A DNA stretch of 64,000 nucleotides, from positions 186,001 to 250,000 of the forward strand of contig NZ_BPQV01000006.1 of the NCBI RefSeq assembly GCF_022179465.1. The letters are read 5' to 3'. The translations under genes were made by a program, and so were the position numbers. Numbering within the stretch: position 1 is the stretch's first letter; each line of letters opens with the position of its first letter. This DNA comes from Methylobacterium organophilum. GTDB taxonomy: Bacteria; Pseudomonadota; Alphaproteobacteria; Rhizobiales; Beijerinckiaceae. Shown piece after piece: positions 60,639 to 64,000 of this stretch. The notes beneath the pieces are model-generated. The model was not told the DNA's origin and did no database searches. It saw nothing but the letters and a program-made list of their open reading frames with translations.

Positions 60639-61605
60639 AAGTCCCGCGGGAGAACTCCTAGCCAAGCACGCGCAGCGAATTCAAGTTTATACAGATCGAG
60701 TCGCGACAGAGATCCGCGAACTAAACGTTCTCACGCGATGATTGATCCGCATAGGAAGCTCGGAGGGATTTACTATTGGATTGCTGCCGCATATAATCCA
60801 GGAATTTCGACAGACATACCACGTAATACGATTTGAATTGACAGTTGGCTCCCCGGCTACGGTGGCGCGGCAAGTCGAACGTGGTGACATTGATTTGGGG
60901 CTTGCGTTTCCGACCGTGACGACTTCAGCCGTCGACGTCGTCTATCAATCGGTCGTCAAGATGGTGATAGCAGCTTCGATTGACCATCCACTCCCAAGTA
61001 GAAAGGAGGTAGATCTGCGCGATATATCGGCCTATCCGATTGCCTTGCCAGCGCGGAATACGACCCTGTGGCTCGCTTTCGAGTCTGCATGCCTCAGTGA
61101 AGGTCTATCGATCGAGACGGTCCTGGCCAAGAATGTGCTTGCGGTCCTCATCTCCTTTGTCCCAGATGGCCAAGCACTGGCTCCAATTGCAACGCTTTCG
61201 ATCGGATCGCAGCTGCGCGAAAACTCAATCGTTGTACTACCCTTGCGGACGAAAATAAATTGCGACCGTCGCATGCAGATGCGAATAATGCGTGATTGGC
61301 ATCTACTGAAGGCCTGCAAATACTTTATCAATCGTGTTTTAGGTATGCTCCCCCAAGGATCGGTCGATGATGTTCAGGACGGACTTGACCTGCTGGCTTT
61401 GGACCGGACTGATGAGTGCCTGTTTGAGCGCCTCTGCTGGTCGTCCCCATCTGTCTCGTGTGTCCACACATTTGGTTTGAGTCGAGCGGCTGGAGAACGA
61501 ACCTTCGATTGTTGTTCTCAAGGCTGCGCGGAATGCGCAAAACGTGCAGAACACCGGGAGCGCGCGCTCTTGCTCCCGGCGCTCATGACCGGGCAGCCTC
61601 ACTGA
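60616..61605 (+). pseudogene. LysR-family regulator lacking its DNA-binding domain, with an in-frame TGA
   Basis: The frame begins inside the linker helix: RGLASRQISPAGELLAKHAQ, RIQVYTDRVATEIRELNVLT, then TGA at 60739-60741 where the family has Gly, then LIRIGSSEGFTIGLLPHIIQ and the substrate domain (FELTVGSPATVARQVERGDI, DLGLAFPTVTTSAVDVV, YPIALPARNTTLWLAFESAC). The helix-turn-helix is missing and the sequence after about 61340 is not LysR-like. Not functional as a regulator. Confidence 0.75.
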
Positions 61606-63260
61606 ACCTTGCGGGCCGCCGTAACGAACTCGGGATGAGCGCGATAGTCGCTCCGGGTCCGGCCGGTGGCGTTGTGCCGCGGCGCCTCCGTGATACAGCC
61701 AAGATGGACTAGCCGCTCCAGCGCCTGTGTCCAGACGCGGTGGTCGCGGCCGGACGGCGCCCGCGGCGCTTCGCGCAAGGCTCGCGCGTTGAAGGTCGGG
61801 GCACCGACACGCTCGTCCTCGACGTGGCGGGCGATGAACCGGGCGATGTCGCGCAGGCCCCTGTCCGGGTCCGGACGTGCCTCGGCGCGTTCGAGCGCGC
61901 GCTCCGCGCTCGGCAGGTAATGCGTGTCGACCAGCGTCACCGCCGCGCGGACGCAGTCCTCGTTGAGGTATTGCGGGAAGCCGGCCTTGCCGGCGAGCAC
62001 GTGCTCGAAGATTGCAAGCACGAGGCCCAGTCTCAGCGACTGGGTCGTGGCACGGTTGTAGGTCGAGGCCAGCATCCCGTCCGTATCGTCCGCCGTTTTC
62101 GCCCAGCGGCGCGAGGCGACCTCAACCGCCCGCCGGCCGTGCTCGCTCAGGAGTACGGTGTGGCCGCCGAAGCGCTCGCGCGCGGCCGGCAGCGCCAGGA
62201 CATGGCGCAGCACCGCCTCGATCGGGGGCGCCGCCGCGGTGCCACGGGGTGCAAGTTCCGGATCGCGCTCGACCTGCGGGTAGCTGACCAGGCAGCGCGA
62301 AAGCAGGCCGTCATCCTCCCGGCCGATCAAAGCGCTGAGCTTGTCCGGGGTCACGCCGCCGCACAGGCTCAGTTGCAGAGCCGGGATCACCTGCGCACCT
62401 GTGGCGCGCTCCCGGACATAGGGGTCGCCGTCATAGGCCTGCAGCAGGGCCGAGCGGCCCTCGTCCGAACGCATCGTCGGGCCGCGCACGAGGCCGATCA
62501 CGTCAGGCTGCGCCAGCAGCAGTCCGCGCGGCTGGGCCGCGATGCGATCGAGGATGCCGGGCAGGGTCGTGCTGGTGCAGGTGTTCAGCGCCGCCGGCCT
62601 CATGGCCGCCTCGTCGCGCACCATGTAGGCGGAGAAGTCGGTCTCCGCCCGGTCGAGCCCGTCGCGGATCGCCCGCTGCGTGCGCCGTCTGACTTCGGCA
62701 CGGACCATCTGCGCCAGTTCCTCCTCGGCGGGGGCGGCCGCCGCGCGCTCCAGGGCCGCGATGCCGAGCGCGGTCAGCACGTGGACCGTCTTGCCCATCG
62801 CCACCGACTTGCCCATGCCGGCCGCGGCCACCATGAGGGTCCAGGCCACGCTGGGCTCGCGCCAATCGGCGCTCACCCAGAGATGGGCCGCCGTTCCGAC
62901 CGCCCCGGCCAGCGTGGCGACGGCGCTGGTGAACACGAAGGCCGGATGGGTCTTCTGGCCCCGGACCGCCGCATCCACGAACTGCCGCACCCCATCGGGC
63001 AGCGCCTCGATCGGGAAGCCCGGCGCCGGCAGCATCGTGGGCGCGAGGAAGGACAGGTCTGGATCGCGCGGAAACGCGGCCTTGCTCACCTCCGAGAACG
63101 CGGCGAATCTGTCACCGCCCGCGGAGACGGCAGCACGGTCGTCGGCGAGGCCGGCCACTCCTGCCTCGGGCCGGAGGGGGGCGCCGTCGGAGGACTGGAT
63201 TGCAGGGGCGAGGTCGGCCGGACGGTTCGGGTTGGGCCGGTCAGCTTGATCGAGGGTCAT
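61599..63260 (-). CDS. DUF3987 protein (plasmid/island primase-helicase-like)
   Basis: 553 residues. After a disordered N-terminus, DGVRQFVDAAVRGQKTHPAF leads an ATPase-like core with MVAAAGMGKSVAMGKTVHVL (Walker A), LLLAQPDVIGLVRGP (Walker B region) and a large DUF3987 domain (ALQLSLCGGVTPDKLSALIG, LLSRCLVSYPQVE). The family is common on plasmids and integrated elements, often beside replication or mobilisation genes. Its stop overlaps the LysR pseudogene by a few bases. Confidence 0.85.
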   Translation of the reverse strand: MTLDQADRPNPNRPADLAPAIQSSDGAPLRPEAGVAGLADDRAAVSAGGDRFAAFSEVSKAAFPRDPDLSFLAPTMLPAPGFPIEALPDGVRQFVDAAVRGQKTHPAFVFTSAVATLAGAVGTAAHLWVSADWREPSVAWTLMVAAAGMGKSVAMGKTVHVLTALGIAALERAAAAPAEEELAQMVRAEVRRRTQRAIRDGLDRAETDFSAYMVRDEAAMRPAALNTCTSTTLPGILDRIAAQPRGLLLAQPDVIGLVRGPTMRSDEGRSALLQAYDGDPYVRERATGAQVIPALQLSLCGGVTPDKLSALIGREDDGLLSRCLVSYPQVERDPELAPRGTAAAPPIEAVLRHVLALPAARERFGGHTVLLSEHGRRAVEVASRRWAKTADDTDGMLASTYNRATTQSLRLGLVLAIFEHVLAGKAGFPQYLNEDCVRAAVTLVDTHYLPSAERALERAEARPDPDRGLRDIARFIARHVEDERVGAPTFNARALREAPRAPSGRDHRVWTQALERLVHLGCITEAPRHNATGRTRSDYRAHPEFVTAARKVQ

Positions 63261-63512
63261 GGCGCACCTGAGCGGAAGTCGGTGCGGATCGCGTCGTCAC
63301 GCGACCCGCGGGGAAGTCGGCCGATGCGCAGAGGGTCGAGGACAGAAGGGCCGCCGGGCTAGCGATACAATGTAGGATAATTCGAGAATCCTCTTCGACC
63401 GCCATTATTCGCCGTTGTGCGTGTCTTTCCAGCAACAGATCGGGGTCAGGTTGGGATACCGCGACGCGCCGGTGTAAGGAGGGGGCAGCGTCCCCCGCCG
63501 GCTCCGCCGTCT

Positions 63513-64000
63513 TCAGCGTCCGAAGCTCGGTCCGTCCTCCGGGGCGAGGCCTGCCAGCGCCTTCTGGAGACGCGTGCACTCGGCACTCAGCGCGGCGATG
63601 CGCTCCCGGTCGGCCTCGCGGCCCTGCGCAAGGGCATCCGCCCGCCTGCGCGTCTCCATCAGCACTGACGCGAACCGCTCCAGCATCTCGGCCTGGATTG
63701 CGGTCCTCAGTTGCGCTTCCTCCTCCGCATAGGCCCGCTCCCGCTCCGCCTCGCGCATCCGGGCTTGCTTCACAAGGAGATGCTCGGTGCGCTCCAGCCG
63801 ACGCCGACGCGGTCCGACCCTGGCATGGCCGTAGCGCATGCTGAGCGCGGCATGGAACTCGTCCTGCAGGCGCTTCATCGCCTCCAGGTACGCTGCCCGC
63901 TGGCCGGCCTTGTCCCGCCCATCGGCCTCGGCCTGCTTCAGCGCGGCTCGCCCGGGATGGATCGCCTCCAGCGTCAGGCGGTTGCCCGGGCCGAGGGCCG
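63513..64000 (-). CDS. Coiled-coil protein, possible relaxase C-terminus (5' end outside window)
   Basis: The frame is open to the right edge, so the start is missing; about 161 residues are visible. It reads LGPGNRLTLEAIHPGRAALK, then AGQRAAYLEAMKRLQDEFHA, RYGHARVGPRRRRLERTEHL and a long Glu/Arg/Ala coiled coil, ending EDGPSFGR. The order (short beta motif, helix with F-H-A, G-x-R, Arg-rich strand) is like the central part of MobV-type relaxases, but the resemblance is weak. It is 250 bases upstream of the DUF3987 gene on the same strand. Confidence 0.5.
   Translation of the reverse strand, partial: ALGPGNRLTLEAIHPGRAALKQAEADGRDKAGQRAAYLEAMKRLQDEFHAALSMRYGHARVGPRRRRLERTEHLLVKQARMREAERERAYAEEEAQLRTAIQAEMLERFASVLMETRRRADALAQGREADRERIAALSAECTRLQKALAGLAPEDGPSFGR

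Noticed and set aside
61328-61602. Minus-strand frames overlapping the end of the LysR remnant
   Set aside because: Short and without motifs; could be IS debris but nothing recognisable supports a gene call.

Overview
The window is high-GC (roughly two-thirds G+C by eye) and reads as an alphaproteobacterium of the Hyphomicrobiales, most like Methylobacterium/Methylorubrum. This rests on the flavour of the FlgB/FlgC copies, OprB-type porins, Gly-His-rich secreted proteins, the insertion-sequence families and the PepSY, DUF2171 and DUF2721 small genes. No rRNA or housekeeping block is present. The many broken genes and IS remnants, a DUF3987 protein and a possible relaxase fragment at the right edge suggest a plasmid or a large, eroding accessory region; this is inference.

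Layout. 0-13.7 kb: envelope and stress genes (a partial porin, a phospholipase D/DedA divergent pair, a Na/Ca-type antiporter interrupted by a stop codon, PepSY protein, a secreted CDF C-terminal domain, a glucoamylase N-terminal remnant, two Gly-His-rich secreted proteins, an OprB porin, a NodT-type outer-membrane efflux lipoprotein). An orphan flgC lies at 1.6 kb and an orphan flgB at 15.5 kb, separated by unrelated genes and an IS66 element (13.97-15.39 kb).

16-29.4 kb: a heavy-metal homeostasis island, mostly on the minus strand: HME-RND pump (czcB-czcA), MgtC-like protein, ZIP transporter, CDF exporter and a Zn/Cd/Pb-type P1B ATPase. It is bracketed by two paralogous secreted proteins of unknown function (17.5 and 28.8 kb). 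Together these could move divalent metals through the inner membrane and periplasm.

29.4-39.3 kb: a scrambled mobile region: fused outer-membrane gene fragments, an IS66 remnant, a truncated serine recombinase abutting an IS110-family element, a tRNA 3' end next to a large tyrosine integrase, an unknown gene decapitated by an intact IS5-family element with TTA target duplication, and further IS5 and IS3 remnants.

39.4-58.7 kb: the most coherent system. A DMT exporter and divergent Lrp regulator are followed by a tight seven-gene minus-strand operon: Rieske oxygenase, its reductase, a cystathionine-lyase-family PLP enzyme, a two-subunit opine/amino-acid dehydrogenase (OoxA/OoxB-like), a sarcosine/N-methyl-amino-acid oxidase and an ETF-ubiquinone oxidoreductase. 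Divergent to it are a LysR regulator, a Tat-exported dipeptide-type binding protein, two permeases, a double ATPase and an outer-membrane porin. The set looks like a complete uptake-to-electron-transport route for an N-methylated or opine-like amino compound, possibly one with a sulfur or other gamma leaving group. The substrate is not evident from the sequence.

58.8-64 kb: an EAL-domain remnant, three IS fragments (IS3, IS1182, IS630) joined end to end, a LysR pseudogene, a DUF3987 protein and a partial coiled-coil protein running off the right edge.
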